Source of the DNA: Nocardioides marinus
GTDB lineage: Bacteria; Actinomycetota; Actinomycetes; Propionibacteriales; Nocardioidaceae
DNA: 64,000 nt
Assembly: GCF_013408145.1 (NCBI RefSeq)
Contig: NZ_JACBZI010000001.1
Location: 620,001-684,000, forward strand
Direction: 5' to 3'
The position numbers and the translations under genes were made by a program. The notes below the pieces were generated by a model. That model saw nothing but the letters and a program-made list of their open reading frames with translations. It had not been told where the DNA came from and ran no database searches. This document shows positions 38,623 through 47,620 of the stretch, one piece after another. How positions within the stretch are numbered: position 1 is the first letter of the stretch; each line of letters opens with the position of its first letter.

Positions 38623-39958
38623 CACCCGAGATGCCGCGGGACTGCTTGACCCGGTTGGTCCGGCCCGGGCGCTCGGGGTCGCGCTTGAGCACGTAGGTGC
38701 CGACGACCCGCGAAGGCTTGCGGTAGACCACGCGTCGCGGCCCGTTGCCGCCCTCGGTCGACCACAGCTTGGTGCCGCTCCACTGCGGGTCACCCTGGAG
38801 GTAGCGCGTCTCGAGCATCAGCTTGGTCTCGGTCACCTGCCCGAGCACGTAGGACGACTCGCCCCGGTAGAACAGCCCGCCGTGGCACATCTGCACGACC
38901 CCCTGGCGGCGGATCACGGTGTGGTCGTGCACCTCGCCGCACAGGTAGGCATCCACGTCGTGCCTGCGCAGCAGCGCCCACAGGTCGCTGCCCTCGTAGG
39001 TGAGGCCGGAGGAGAAGCGGGTGCGCACCGGCCCGAGGACCGGCACGTGCCCCTGCACGACGACCCACGGGACCTGCTGCTTCTTCGCCCGGCGCAGCAC
39101 GGTCGAGAGCCAGGCACGCTGGTCGGGGTCCAGGCTGACCGAGACGCCGTTGGAGGTCGGCCGGAACACGTCGACGGTGACCAGCAGCAGGTTCCGGTCC
39201 AGCCGGACGGCGTACGCCGTGTCGCCGGCCTGGCCGCGCTCCGGGCTCGAGACCCCGCCGACCCGGCGCAGGTCGTCGCCGGGTGCGCGCCGCACGGCGT
39301 CGTAGGTGTGCTTGACCAGCTGCCGCTTCCACAGCCAGGTGTGGTGGGCCTTGAACCGGATCCACGCCCGCTCCTGCGCGTCACCGCGCGGCTTCCACGG
39401 GTCGTCGCCGATCTCGTGGTCGCCGACGGCGGGGTAGGCCCGCAGCCCGTGGTCGGTGACGCGACGCAGCCAGTCGCCGTAGTAGATCCGCGCTGCTTCC
39501 TTGAGGGCCTGCTTGCGCTGCGGGGTGGTGCGGTGCGGCCCGAACGGGTCGGCACCGGTCTCGTCCTTGCCCCACTCGCCCTCGACCAGGTCGCCGGCGA
39601 CGAGGAACGCCTCGGGTCGTTGCGAGGCGACGTCGTCGAGGACGTGGTCGAGGGACTTCTCGTAGGCGGCGTTGGTGCCCGTCGGGTCGCCCTTGCGCCA
39701 GTGGGACGCGCGGGTCACGTCGCCGACGTCCTGGTTGAGGAAGTCCGGGAAGGACACGAAGCGGTAGGCGCCGTCGGGCCGGGGGAGCCCGCGCACGGTC
39801 GGGCGGTCGTCGGGGTCGGCCGCGACCGCGCTCCGGGCGGCGGACGGGGCCGCGGGCGCCGGCGGGGCTGCGGGTCCGCCCAGGGTGCTCAGGGCGGCGC
39901 CGACCACAAGCGCGGCGACGGCGGTCGAGCGGGTCGAGCGGAGGGAGGGACCGAGCAC
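38606..39958 (-). CDS. Secreted metallophosphoesterase
   Basis: 450 residues. A signal peptide or anchor (~12-35, Ala/Pro-rich after) is followed by a calcineurin-like core whose metal blocks are visible: FVSFPDF, VAGDLVEGEW, AVGDHEIGDD (GDHE for the usual GNHD/E), VVQGHVP and CGEVHDHT. The first block is degenerate, with Phe/Asn where a His is expected, but the rest should bind two metals. Extracellular; substrate unknown. The C-terminus is basic (RPGRTNRVKQ). Confidence 0.84.
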   Translation of the reverse strand: MLGPSLRSTRSTAVAALVVGAALSTLGGPAAPPAPAAPSAARSAVAADPDDRPTVRGLPRPDGAYRFVSFPDFLNQDVGDVTRASHWRKGDPTGTNAAYEKSLDHVLDDVASQRPEAFLVAGDLVEGEWGKDETGADPFGPHRTTPQRKQALKEAARIYYGDWLRRVTDHGLRAYPAVGDHEIGDDPWKPRGDAQERAWIRFKAHHTWLWKRQLVKHTYDAVRRAPGDDLRRVGGVSSPERGQAGDTAYAVRLDRNLLLVTVDVFRPTSNGVSVSLDPDQRAWLSTVLRRAKKQQVPWVVVQGHVPVLGPVRTRFSSGLTYEGSDLWALLRRHDVDAYLCGEVHDHTVIRRQGVVQMCHGGLFYRGESSYVLGQVTETKLMLETRYLQGDPQWSGTKLWSTEGGNGPRRVVYRKPSRVVGTYVLKRDPERPGRTNRVKQSRGISGVRPGR

Positions 39959-40067
39959 CCAGCCAGGTTAAAGAAGGGACGGGTGGTGCGCTGAATCCCC
40001 GACGGATCGGTCCCGATGGCGGCTTGCGGACGCCTGAGAGACCTCTTTCACACCTGTCTGGCACGCG

Positions 40068-40090
40068 TTGACAAAGTAGAACAGGTTCTA
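40068..40090. promoter_or_regulatory. Promoter with KstR-type operator
   Basis: TTGACA (-35, 40068-40073) is followed by the perfect palindrome TAGAAC-AG-GTTCTA at 40077-40090, which fits the KstR consensus TNNAACNNGTTNNA at every fixed base. The operator fills the -35/-10 spacer, so a bound repressor would block the operon that starts at 40147. KstR-like identity is inferred from the motif; no kstR gene is in the window. Confidence 0.65.
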
Positions 40091-40146
40091 GGAGTCTGGG
40101 TGGGCATGACCCACGTCACACCGTCCGGACGAAGGAGTCGACCGTC

Positions 40147-41283
40147 GTGACCCAGGCGCCACCGCCCGCAGACCTGAAGATGCAGCGCAGCAGCCGTGAC
40201 GCGGCGCGTGTGCCCGAGGTGCTGGAGGGCTGGCTGAGCCGTCTGCTCCCTGCCGGCGCCGAGCCGGAGGTGGTGCTGCACAGCGGCATCGACAGCAACG
40301 GCATGTCCTCCGAGACCCTCGTCCTGGACGCGACCTGGACCGAGGACGGCTCGCGCGACACGGTGCCACTGGTCGCCCGCGTCGCGCCCGCGCCGCAGGA
40401 CTTCCCGGTCTTCCCGCGCTACGAGCTCGGCCACCAGTACGAGGTCATCCGCCAGGTCGGCGAGCTCACCGACGTCCCGGTCCCCGGCGTGCGCTGGCTG
40501 GAGGAGTCCGGTGAGGTGCTCGGCACCCCGTGCTTCCTCATGGACCGCGTGGACGGCGTCGTGCCGCCCGACGTCCTGCCCTACCCCTTCGGCGACAACT
40601 GGCTCTACGACGCCGACCGCGCCGACCAGCGCCGCCTGCAGGACTCCACCGTCGACGTGCTGGCCCGGCTGCACGCCATTGACGAGCCCCTCGAGCGCTT
40701 CGGCTACCTCGCCCCCGAGCAGGACGGCGAGACGCTGCTGCACCGCAACCTCGCCAAGGTCCGCGCGTGGTACCACTTCGCGGTCCGCGACCTCGCGCCG
40801 TCCCCGATCGTCGAGCGGGCCCTGACCTGGCTCGAGGCGAACGTCCCGACCGCCGAGGAGCAGGGTGACCCGGTGCTGTGCTGGGGAGACGCCCGCATCG
40901 GCAACGTCATCTACCGCGACTTCGAGCCGGTGGCCGTCCTGGACTGGGAGATGGTCACCCTCGGGCCGCGCGCGCTCGACGTCAGCTGGCTGCTCTTCGC
41001 CCACCAGGTCTTCGAGTCGATCGTCGGCATGCTCGAGCTGCCCGGCATGCCGCACTTCCTGCGCGAGGAGGACGTGGTGACGACGTACGCCGAGCGCACC
41101 GGCGTCGAGCTCGGCGACCTCGACTGGTACCACGTCTACAACGGGCTGCAGTGGTGCATCGTCTTCATGCGCACCGGCGCCCGCCAAGTCCACTTCGGGG
41201 AGATCGAGATGCCTGCGGACATCGAGTCGCTGTTCCACTGCAAGCCGCTGCTGGAGTCGATCCTGGCGAAGGTGGGTGCCTGA
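40147..41283 (+). CDS. Phosphotransferase family protein (APH/choline-kinase fold)
   Basis: 378 residues from GTG 40147. Kinase-like fold of the acyl-CoA-dehydrogenase-associated APH family: the ATP-side QYEVIRQV region, catalytic loop CWGDARIGNVIYRDF and metal motif VAVLDWEMVTLGPRALDVSW. Homologues sit in fatty-acid, alcohol and steroid operons and may phosphorylate a hydroxylated substrate, but the substrate is unknown. First gene of a KstR-box operon; its stop overlaps the next ATG. Confidence 0.85.
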   Translation: MTQAPPPADLKMQRSSRDAARVPEVLEGWLSRLLPAGAEPEVVLHSGIDSNGMSSETLVLDATWTEDGSRDTVPLVARVAPAPQDFPVFPRYELGHQYEVIRQVGELTDVPVPGVRWLEESGEVLGTPCFLMDRVDGVVPPDVLPYPFGDNWLYDADRADQRRLQDSTVDVLARLHAIDEPLERFGYLAPEQDGETLLHRNLAKVRAWYHFAVRDLAPSPIVERALTWLEANVPTAEEQGDPVLCWGDARIGNVIYRDFEPVAVLDWEMVTLGPRALDVSWLLFAHQVFESIVGMLELPGMPHFLREEDVVTTYAERTGVELGDLDWYHVYNGLQWCIVFMRTGARQVHFGEIEMPADIESLFHCKPLLESILAKVGA

Positions 41284-42413
41284 TGACTCCACCGAGCAGT
41301 GCGCGCGGCGGGTTGGGCCCGCTCGACGAGTACCCCCTCCACCAGGTCCCGCAGCCCATCGGCTGGCCGGGGCCCAGCGACCGGCACTTCTACGACCGCT
41401 GCTACTTCAACGCCCACGACCGCACCGGCGACATCTTCGTGATCTCGGGCATGGGCTACTACCCCAACCTGCGCACGAAGGACGCCTTCTTCCTCGTCAC
41501 CCGCGGCGACCAGCAGACCGCGGTCCACCTCGGCGGCGAGATCGACGACGACCGGCTGGACCAGCGCGTCGGCGGCTACCGGCTCGAGGTGATCGAGCCG
41601 CTGCAGAAGATCCGCATGGTGCTGGAGGAGACCGAGGGCCTGGCCGCCGACCTGACCTGGGAGGGCTCGTTCGAGGTCGTGCAGGAGCAGCGCCACGTCA
41701 TGCGGCAGGGCACCCGCGTCGTCCTCGACGCCCAGCGCTTCGCGCAGGTCGGCACCTGGTCCGGCTCGCTGTCGGTCGACGGCGAGGAGATCAGCGTCAG
41801 CCCCGACACCTGGGTCGGGACGCGTGACCGCTCCTGGGGCATCCGGCCCGTGGGCGAGGCCGAGCCCGCCGGCCGCCCCGCCGACTTCGACGGCATGTGG
41901 TGGCTCTACGTCCCCATGCGCTTCGAGGACTACGCCATCGTCGTGATCATGCAGGAGGACGGCGACGGCATCCGTACCCTCAACGACTGCACCCGGATCT
42001 GGAAGGACGGGCGCGTCGAGCAGCTCGGCTGGCCCCAGGTCACCATCCACTACACCCCCGGCGGCCGCAGGCCGACCGGCGCGACGCTCGAGTGCGCGAC
42101 CCGCCAGGGCCCGCTGCGCATCGAGGTCGAGTCCCGCCTCGCCGTGCCGCTGCACTTCGGCGGCGGGTACGGCGGCGACCAGGACTGGCTGCACGGCCAG
42201 TGGCACGGCGAGTCCTTCACCGAGCGCCGCACCTACGACCTGACCTCCGACGCGGTGAAGAGCATGTTCATGTTCGGCTGCGTCGACCACGTCGGCCGCG
42301 CCGTGGTGCACGAGAAGGGCACCGAGACCGAGGGCTTCGGCCTCTTCGAGCACTTCTCCGTCGGCCGCCACGAGCCCTCCGGCTTCACCGACTTCTTCTC
42401 CGTCGCCCCCTGA
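41283..42413 (+). CDS. Uncharacterised protein of AttH/DUF7064-like beta fold
   Basis: 376 residues; ATG overlaps the preceding stop (TGATG). Predominantly beta: ISGMGYYPNLRTKDAFFLVT, then WEGSFEVVQEQRH, DRSWGIRPVG and MWWLYVPMRFEDYAIVVIMQ. These recall two-domain lipocalin/AttH-type proteins often found in hydrophobic-compound catabolic operons. No catalytic motif was identified. It may bind or isomerise a steroid- or terpenoid-like intermediate; that is inference from the neighbourhood. Confidence 0.75.
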   Translation: MTPPSSARGGLGPLDEYPLHQVPQPIGWPGPSDRHFYDRCYFNAHDRTGDIFVISGMGYYPNLRTKDAFFLVTRGDQQTAVHLGGEIDDDRLDQRVGGYRLEVIEPLQKIRMVLEETEGLAADLTWEGSFEVVQEQRHVMRQGTRVVLDAQRFAQVGTWSGSLSVDGEEISVSPDTWVGTRDRSWGIRPVGEAEPAGRPADFDGMWWLYVPMRFEDYAIVVIMQEDGDGIRTLNDCTRIWKDGRVEQLGWPQVTIHYTPGGRRPTGATLECATRQGPLRIEVESRLAVPLHFGGGYGGDQDWLHGQWHGESFTERRTYDLTSDAVKSMFMFGCVDHVGRAVVHEKGTETEGFGLFEHFSVGRHEPSGFTDFFSVAP

Positions 42414-42452
42414 CCGGCCTGTGACCGGCACCGACACCTCCAGGAGCACCGC

Positions 42453-43907
42453 ATGAGCCTCGACCGCGACGCCTTCTACATCGACGGCGGCTGGCGCGCC
42501 CCCGCCACCGACGCCACCCTGCAGGTGGTCTCCCCGCACAGCGAGGAGGTGATCGCGACCGTGCCGGAGGCGGCGCCGGCCGACGTCGACGCCGCGGTGG
42601 CGGCCGCTCGACAGGCCTTCGACCACGGCCCCTGGCCGCGGATGACGCCCCAGGAGCGGATCGCGGTCATCGAGGCCTTCTCGGGGCTCTACGCCGCCAA
42701 GCTCACCGAGATGGCCGAGCTGATCAGCCTCGAGATGGGCTCGCCCACCTCCTTCTCCCAGCTCGCCCAGTCGCCGGCGCCGTGGATGCAGATCGAGTCG
42801 TTCCTGGCGATCGCGCGGGAGTTCCCGTGGGAGGCCGCCCGACCCGGCGCCCTGGGCTCCGACGTCGTGGTGCGTCACGAGCCCGTGGGTGTCGTGGCGG
42901 CCATCCCGCCGTGGAACGTCCCGCAGTTCACCGTGATGTCCAAGGTCGTCCCGGCCCTGCTCGCCGGGTGCACCGTCGTGGTCAAGCCGGCCCCCGAGTC
43001 GCCGCTGGACTGCTACCTGATGGCCGAGCTGCTCCACGAGGCCGGCGTGCCGGCCGGCGCGGTCAACATCGTGGCCGGCGGCCGCGAGGTCGGCCAGCAC
43101 CTGGTCGCCCACCCCGGCGTCGACAAGGTCGCCTTCACCGGCTCCACCGCCGCGGGGCGGGCGATCGGTGCCGTCTGCGGTGAGCAGCTCAAGCGGGTCT
43201 CCCTCGAGCTGGGCGGCAAGTCGGCCGCGATCGTGCTCGAGGACGCCGACCTCGCCGCCACCGTCGAGGGGCTGAAGTTCCTCTCGGTGATGAACTCCGG
43301 CCAGGCCTGCGTCGCCCAGACCCGGGTCCTCGCGCCCCGCTCGCGCTACGAGGAGGTCGTCGAGGCGCTCGCGGCCGGCATCGGCGGCATGCAGGTCGGC
43401 GACCCGATGGACCCCGCCACCGAGATCGGCCCGATGGTCGCCCAGCGCCAGCAGGAGCGGGTCGCCAAGTACATCGCCCTGGGTCAGGAGGAGGGTGCCC
43501 GCCTGGTCACCGGAGGCGTCGGGATGCCCGACGGCCTGGACCGCGGCTGGTACGTCCGCCCCACGGTGTTCGCCGACGTGGACAACCGGATGCGGATCGC
43601 GCAGGAGGAGATCTTCGGCCCCGTGGTCTCGGTGATCGCCTACGACGGGGTCGAGGACGCCGTACGCATCGCCAACGACTCCGATTACGGCCTGGCCGGC
43701 ACCGTGTGGACCACCGACGTCGACGCGGGGCTCGAGGTCGCCCGCGGGGTGCGCACCGGCACCTACGGCATCAACACCTACACGATGGACTTCGCCGCTC
43801 CGTTCGGCGGCTTCAAGGCCTCCGGCCTGGGCCGGGAGTTCGGCCCCGAGGGCCTGGGGCAGTACACCGAGGTGAAGTCGATCTACACCCCGCCGCCGGC
43901 CGGCTGA
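42453..43907 (+). CDS. Aldehyde dehydrogenase
   Basis: 484 residues, with AGGAG ribosome site. NAD(P)-dependent oxidation of an aldehyde to an acid. PWNVPQFTVMSKVVPALLAG, FTGSTAAGRAIG, LELGGKSA (general-base Glu) and NSGQACVAQTRVL (nucleophile Cys) are all intact, as is the C-terminal IFGPVVSVIAYDGVEDAV. Third gene of the operon; specificity cannot be read. Confidence 0.92.
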   Translation: MSLDRDAFYIDGGWRAPATDATLQVVSPHSEEVIATVPEAAPADVDAAVAAARQAFDHGPWPRMTPQERIAVIEAFSGLYAAKLTEMAELISLEMGSPTSFSQLAQSPAPWMQIESFLAIAREFPWEAARPGALGSDVVVRHEPVGVVAAIPPWNVPQFTVMSKVVPALLAGCTVVVKPAPESPLDCYLMAELLHEAGVPAGAVNIVAGGREVGQHLVAHPGVDKVAFTGSTAAGRAIGAVCGEQLKRVSLELGGKSAAIVLEDADLAATVEGLKFLSVMNSGQACVAQTRVLAPRSRYEEVVEALAAGIGGMQVGDPMDPATEIGPMVAQRQQERVAKYIALGQEEGARLVTGGVGMPDGLDRGWYVRPTVFADVDNRMRIAQEEIFGPVVSVIAYDGVEDAVRIANDSDYGLAGTVWTTDVDAGLEVARGVRTGTYGINTYTMDFAAPFGGFKASGLGREFGPEGLGQYTEVKSIYTPPPAG

Positions 43908-43944
43908 GTCCGGCGGTCGATCGGCGGGGTGGAGGCACACGCGG

Positions 43945-43971
43945 CTTGACATCGCAAAAGAATGTGTCAAG
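43945..43971. promoter_or_regulatory. Inverted repeat upstream of the succinate-semialdehyde dehydrogenase
   Basis: CTTGACA (43945-43951) and TGTCAAG (43965-43971) are exact inverted arms with a 13-bp spacer. A second pair, GAACT (43979-43983) with AGTTC (43996-44000), follows. TACTCT (44018-44023) is a TANNNT -10 six bases before ATG 44030. The 122-bp gap thus looks like an internal regulated promoter. Confidence 0.45.
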
Positions 43972-44029
43972 TGCCACGAACTGCTACTGAAGGGTAGTTC
44001 CGGAGACGCCGGTCACATACTCTCGGTAC

Positions 44030-45652
44030 ATGAGCGCCTCCACCCCCGATCCCACCGGCCGCCCGCTCGCCGACGGCCCGCACGACCCCGAGCACGACCC
44101 CACCGCTTCCTACGCCCTAGAGCCGGAGTACGTCGAGGCGCTCACGCGGCGCATCCTGGCGACCTCGGGGGAGACCGCGGAGGTCCGCTCGCCGATCAAC
44201 GGCGCGCCCCTGGCCCACATCCCTCAGTCCACCGAGGACGACGTCGTGGAGGCCTTCGCGCGCGCCCGGCGCGCCCAGGAGGCCTGGGCGCGCACCAGCC
44301 TGGAGCACCGCTCGGCGATCATGATGCGGCTGCACGACCTGGTGCTCGACCGCCAGGACGAGATCCTCGACCTGATCGTGTGGGAGTCGGGCAAGGCCCG
44401 CAAGCACGCGTTCGACGAGCCGATGCACATCGCGCTCACCGCGCGCTACTACGGCCGCACCGCCTCAGAGCACCTCGGCACCAAGCGCAAGCTCGGCGTG
44501 GTCCCCGGCCTGACCCGGGTCGAGGTCAACCGGGTGCCGAAGGGCGTCGTCGGCATCATCTCGCCGTGGAACTACCCCTTCACCATGGCGCTGTGCGACG
44601 GCCTCCCGGCCCTGCTGGCCGGCAACGCCGTCGTGGCCAAGCCCGACGCCCAGACCATGCTCTCCGCCCTGCTCGGCGCCCAGCTGCTCGAGGAGGCGGG
44701 CTTCCCGAAGGACCTGTGGCAGGTCGTCGCCGGGCCCGGCTCGCGGGTGGGCACGTCGGTGATCGGCAAGGCCGACTACATCTGCTTCACCGGCTCGACC
44801 GCCACCGGCAAGAAGGTCGCGGCCGGGTGCGCCGAGCGGCTCATCGGCTGCTCGCTGGAGCTCGGCGGCAAGAACCCCATGCTGGTGCTGCGTGACGCCG
44901 ACGTCGAGCGCGCGGCCGAGGGCGCCGTCCGCGCCTCGTTCTCCAACGCCGGTCAGCTGTGCGTCTCCATGGAGCGCCTCTTCGTCGCCGACCAGGTCTA
45001 CGACCGGTTCCGGGAGCGCTTCGTGGCCCGCACCCAGGCCATGACCCTGGGCGCCACCCTGGACTGGGGCAACGACATGGGCTCGTTGATCAGCCAGGAC
45101 CAGCTCGACACCGTCACCCGCCACGTCGAGGACGCGGTGGCCAAGGGCGCCCAGGTGCTCTGCGGCGGCAGGGCCCGGCCCGACCTCGGCCCGTTCTACT
45201 TCGAGCCGACGATCCTCGAGGGCGTCACCCCCGACATGACCTGCTTCGGCGAGGAGACCTTCGGACCGGTCATCTCCCTCTACCGCTTCCACGACGAGGC
45301 CGACGCCGTGGCCCGCGCCAACGACGGCGAGTACGGCCTCAACGCCTCGATCTACAGCCGTGACGGCGCCCGCGCCCGTGACCTGGCCCGTCAGGTCAAG
45401 TGCGGCACCGTCAACATCAACGAGGCCTTCGGTGCCACCTTCGCCAGCATCGACTCCCCGATGGGCGGCATGCGCGAGTCCGGCATGGGCCGCCGCCAGG
45501 GCAGCGAGGGCATCCACCGCTACACCGAGTCCCAGTCGGTGGGCCAGCAGAAGCTGATCCGCTTCGCCCCGATGCTGGGCATGTCCGACGAGCAGTACGC
45601 CGGTGTGATGACCGCGAACCTGCGCCTGATGAAGAAGCTGGGAAGGGCCTGA
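44030..45652 (+). CDS. gabD2: Succinate-semialdehyde dehydrogenase (NADP+), GabD2 type
   Basis: 540 residues from ATG 44030. Signature segments IISPWNYPFTMALCDGLPAL, CFTGSTATGKKVAAGCAERL, LELGGKNPML and FSNAGQLCVSMERLF (catalytic Cys) match the actinobacterial GabD2 subgroup, which carries a longer N-terminus as here. It likely converts succinate semialdehyde or a similar aldehyde to the acid for the TCA cycle. One base separates its stop from the next ATG. Confidence 0.83.
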   Translation: MSASTPDPTGRPLADGPHDPEHDPTASYALEPEYVEALTRRILATSGETAEVRSPINGAPLAHIPQSTEDDVVEAFARARRAQEAWARTSLEHRSAIMMRLHDLVLDRQDEILDLIVWESGKARKHAFDEPMHIALTARYYGRTASEHLGTKRKLGVVPGLTRVEVNRVPKGVVGIISPWNYPFTMALCDGLPALLAGNAVVAKPDAQTMLSALLGAQLLEEAGFPKDLWQVVAGPGSRVGTSVIGKADYICFTGSTATGKKVAAGCAERLIGCSLELGGKNPMLVLRDADVERAAEGAVRASFSNAGQLCVSMERLFVADQVYDRFRERFVARTQAMTLGATLDWGNDMGSLISQDQLDTVTRHVEDAVAKGAQVLCGGRARPDLGPFYFEPTILEGVTPDMTCFGEETFGPVISLYRFHDEADAVARANDGEYGLNASIYSRDGARARDLARQVKCGTVNINEAFGATFASIDSPMGGMRESGMGRRQGSEGIHRYTESQSVGQQKLIRFAPMLGMSDEQYAGVMTANLRLMKKLGRA

Positions 45653-45653
45653 C

Positions 45654-47375
45654 ATGGGCAAGCACGCGACCTTCGACTACGACGTCCTGGTCATCGGGTC
45701 CGGCTTCGGCGGCTCGGTCTCCGCGCTGCGGCTGACGGAGAAGGGCTACAAGGTCGGCGTCATCGAGGCCGGCGCCCGGTTCGAGGACTCCGACTTCTCC
45801 TCCGGCACCCTCGACATCACCAGCTACCTGTGGGCGCCCGCCCTGGGGTGCTACGGCATCCAGCGCATCGACGCGGTCCGCGACACGCTGATCGTGGCCG
45901 GCGCGGGTGTCGGCGGCGGCTCCCTGGTCTACGCCAACACCCTCTACGAGCCGCTGCCGGCGTTCTACAACGACGCCCAGTGGAGCCACATCACCGACTG
46001 GCGCGACGAGCTCGCGCCGTACTACGACCAGGCCAAGCGGATGCTCGGTGTCGTCGAGAACCCCGTGCGGACCCCGGCCGACGACGTGATGGAGAAGGTC
46101 GCGACCGACATGGGCGTGGCCGACACCTTCCACCCGACGCCGGTGGGCGTCTTCTTCGGCGGTCCCGGTGCCGACCCGGACGAGAAGGTCGCCGACCCGT
46201 TCTTCGGCGGCGCCGGCCCCGACCGCAACCCGTGCCGCAACTGCGGTGAGTGCATGTCGGGCTGCCGCCACAACGCCAAGAACACCCTGGTCAAGAACTA
46301 CCTCTACCTCGCGGAGAAGAACGGCGCGAAGGTGATGCCGCTGACCACGGTCACCCGGGTCAGCCCCCGTGACGGCGGCGGGTACGACGTCGCGGTGAAG
46401 TTCACCAAGGCCCGGCGGGCCACCGCGCGGACCACCCGCACGCTCACCGCCGAGCACGTCGTGTTCGCCGCGGCCTCGCTGGGGACGCAGAAGCTGCTGC
46501 ACCGGATGAAGGACGAGGGCCACCTGCCCGGGCTGTCGGACCGCCTGGGCTACCTCTCCCGCACCAACTCCGAGTCGATCCTCGGCGCGATCGCGCCGAG
46601 CAGCGACACCACGGACTACTCCTACGGCGTCGCGATCACCTCGAGCTTCCACCCCGACGCCGACACCCACATCGAGCCGGTGCGCTACGGCAAGGGCTTC
46701 AACACCATGGCGCTGATGCAGACGGTGCTGACCGACGGTGACGGCGACGAGCCGCGCTGGCGCAGCTGGCTGAAGGAGATGTGGAACCAGCGCAGAAACA
46801 TCAAGGAGCTCTACGACCTCAAGCACTGGTCGGAGCGGACCGTGATCGCGCTGGTCATGCAGTCGCTGGACAACTCCATCCAGACCTACGGGAAGAAGGG
46901 CCCCCTGGGCTGGCGGATGACCTCCCGTCAGGGCCACGGTGCCCCCAACCCGACGTGGATCCCGGTCGCCAACGAGGCCGTACGCCGGATGGCCCGCCTG
47001 CTCGGCGGCACGCCCGGCGGCAACATCGGCGAGCCGTTCAACATGCCGCTGACCGCCCACTTCATCGGCGGCTGCGCGATCGGCGACTCGATCGAGAACG
47101 GCGTGATCGACCCCTACCAGCGCATCTACGGCCACCCCGGCCTGCACGTCGCCGACGGCTCGGCGATCAGCGCCAACCTGGGCGTCAACCCGTCGCTGAC
47201 GATCACCGCCCAGGCCGAGCGGATGATGGCGCTGTGGCCCAACAAGGGCGAGGCCGACGCGCGCCCGCCGCTGGGTGCCGACTACGAGCGCATCGCCCCC
47301 GTGGCCCCGGCCTCCCCGGCCGTCCCGGCCGCGGCTCCCGGCGCGCTGCGACTCCCGATCGTGGGGGTCTCCTGA
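45654..47375 (+). CDS. choD: GMC oxidoreductase, ChoD-like (cholesterol-oxidase class I)
   Basis: 573 residues. FAD loop VLVIGSGFGGSVSALRLTEK (11-30), GCYGIQRI, AGAGVGGGSLVYANTLYEPL, and a Cys cluster at 194, 197, 200 and 204 (CRNCGECMSGC) followed by HNAKNTLVKNYLYL. The end, DGSAISANLGVNPSLTITAQ, has the GMC active-site Asn/His region. The whole pattern is close to mycobacterial ChoD, which is also near guaB/guaA. Despite the name, the true substrate of ChoD is debated. Last gene of the KstR-box unit. Confidence 0.82.
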   Translation: MGKHATFDYDVLVIGSGFGGSVSALRLTEKGYKVGVIEAGARFEDSDFSSGTLDITSYLWAPALGCYGIQRIDAVRDTLIVAGAGVGGGSLVYANTLYEPLPAFYNDAQWSHITDWRDELAPYYDQAKRMLGVVENPVRTPADDVMEKVATDMGVADTFHPTPVGVFFGGPGADPDEKVADPFFGGAGPDRNPCRNCGECMSGCRHNAKNTLVKNYLYLAEKNGAKVMPLTTVTRVSPRDGGGYDVAVKFTKARRATARTTRTLTAEHVVFAAASLGTQKLLHRMKDEGHLPGLSDRLGYLSRTNSESILGAIAPSSDTTDYSYGVAITSSFHPDADTHIEPVRYGKGFNTMALMQTVLTDGDGDEPRWRSWLKEMWNQRRNIKELYDLKHWSERTVIALVMQSLDNSIQTYGKKGPLGWRMTSRQGHGAPNPTWIPVANEAVRRMARLLGGTPGGNIGEPFNMPLTAHFIGGCAIGDSIENGVIDPYQRIYGHPGLHVADGSAISANLGVNPSLTITAQAERMMALWPNKGEADARPPLGADYERIAPVAPASPAVPAAAPGALRLPIVGVS

Positions 47376-47545
47376 GGACGCCTCTCAGGTCGGTGGTCTG
47401 GACCGGGAAAGTATTTCTGATCCGGACGTGACCTGGACGTAACCCCCGACCCGGGTCGTCGTTGAGGTGGGCAGACCCGGCAGTCATGCTCCCTCCCAAA
47501 GGCCGGGTCGCGGTCCAGGCGCTGTCCAGCAGAGCGTGGACGATC

Positions 47546-47580
47546 AGGGCCCGGCCACCCTCCCTCCCCGGCCGGGCCCT
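47546..47580 (+). terminator. GC-rich hairpin before guaA
   Basis: AGGGCCCGGCC (47546-47556) and GGCCGGGCCCT (47570-47580) form a perfect 11-bp stem with a 13-base loop, in the 245-bp gap after choD. It may end the choD transcript or act in the guaA leader. The rest of the gap shows nothing else convincing. Confidence 0.55.
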
Positions 47581-47607
47581 GGTGCATTTCCTGGGGTTTC
47601 TCGTCGA

Positions 47608-47613
47608 TAGGAT
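47608..47613 (+). promoter_or_regulatory. -10 element for leaderless guaA
   Basis: TAGGAT ends 7 bases before ATG 47621 and decides this start over in-frame codons further upstream. Confidence 0.45.
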
Positions 47614-47620
47614 TCGCCGC

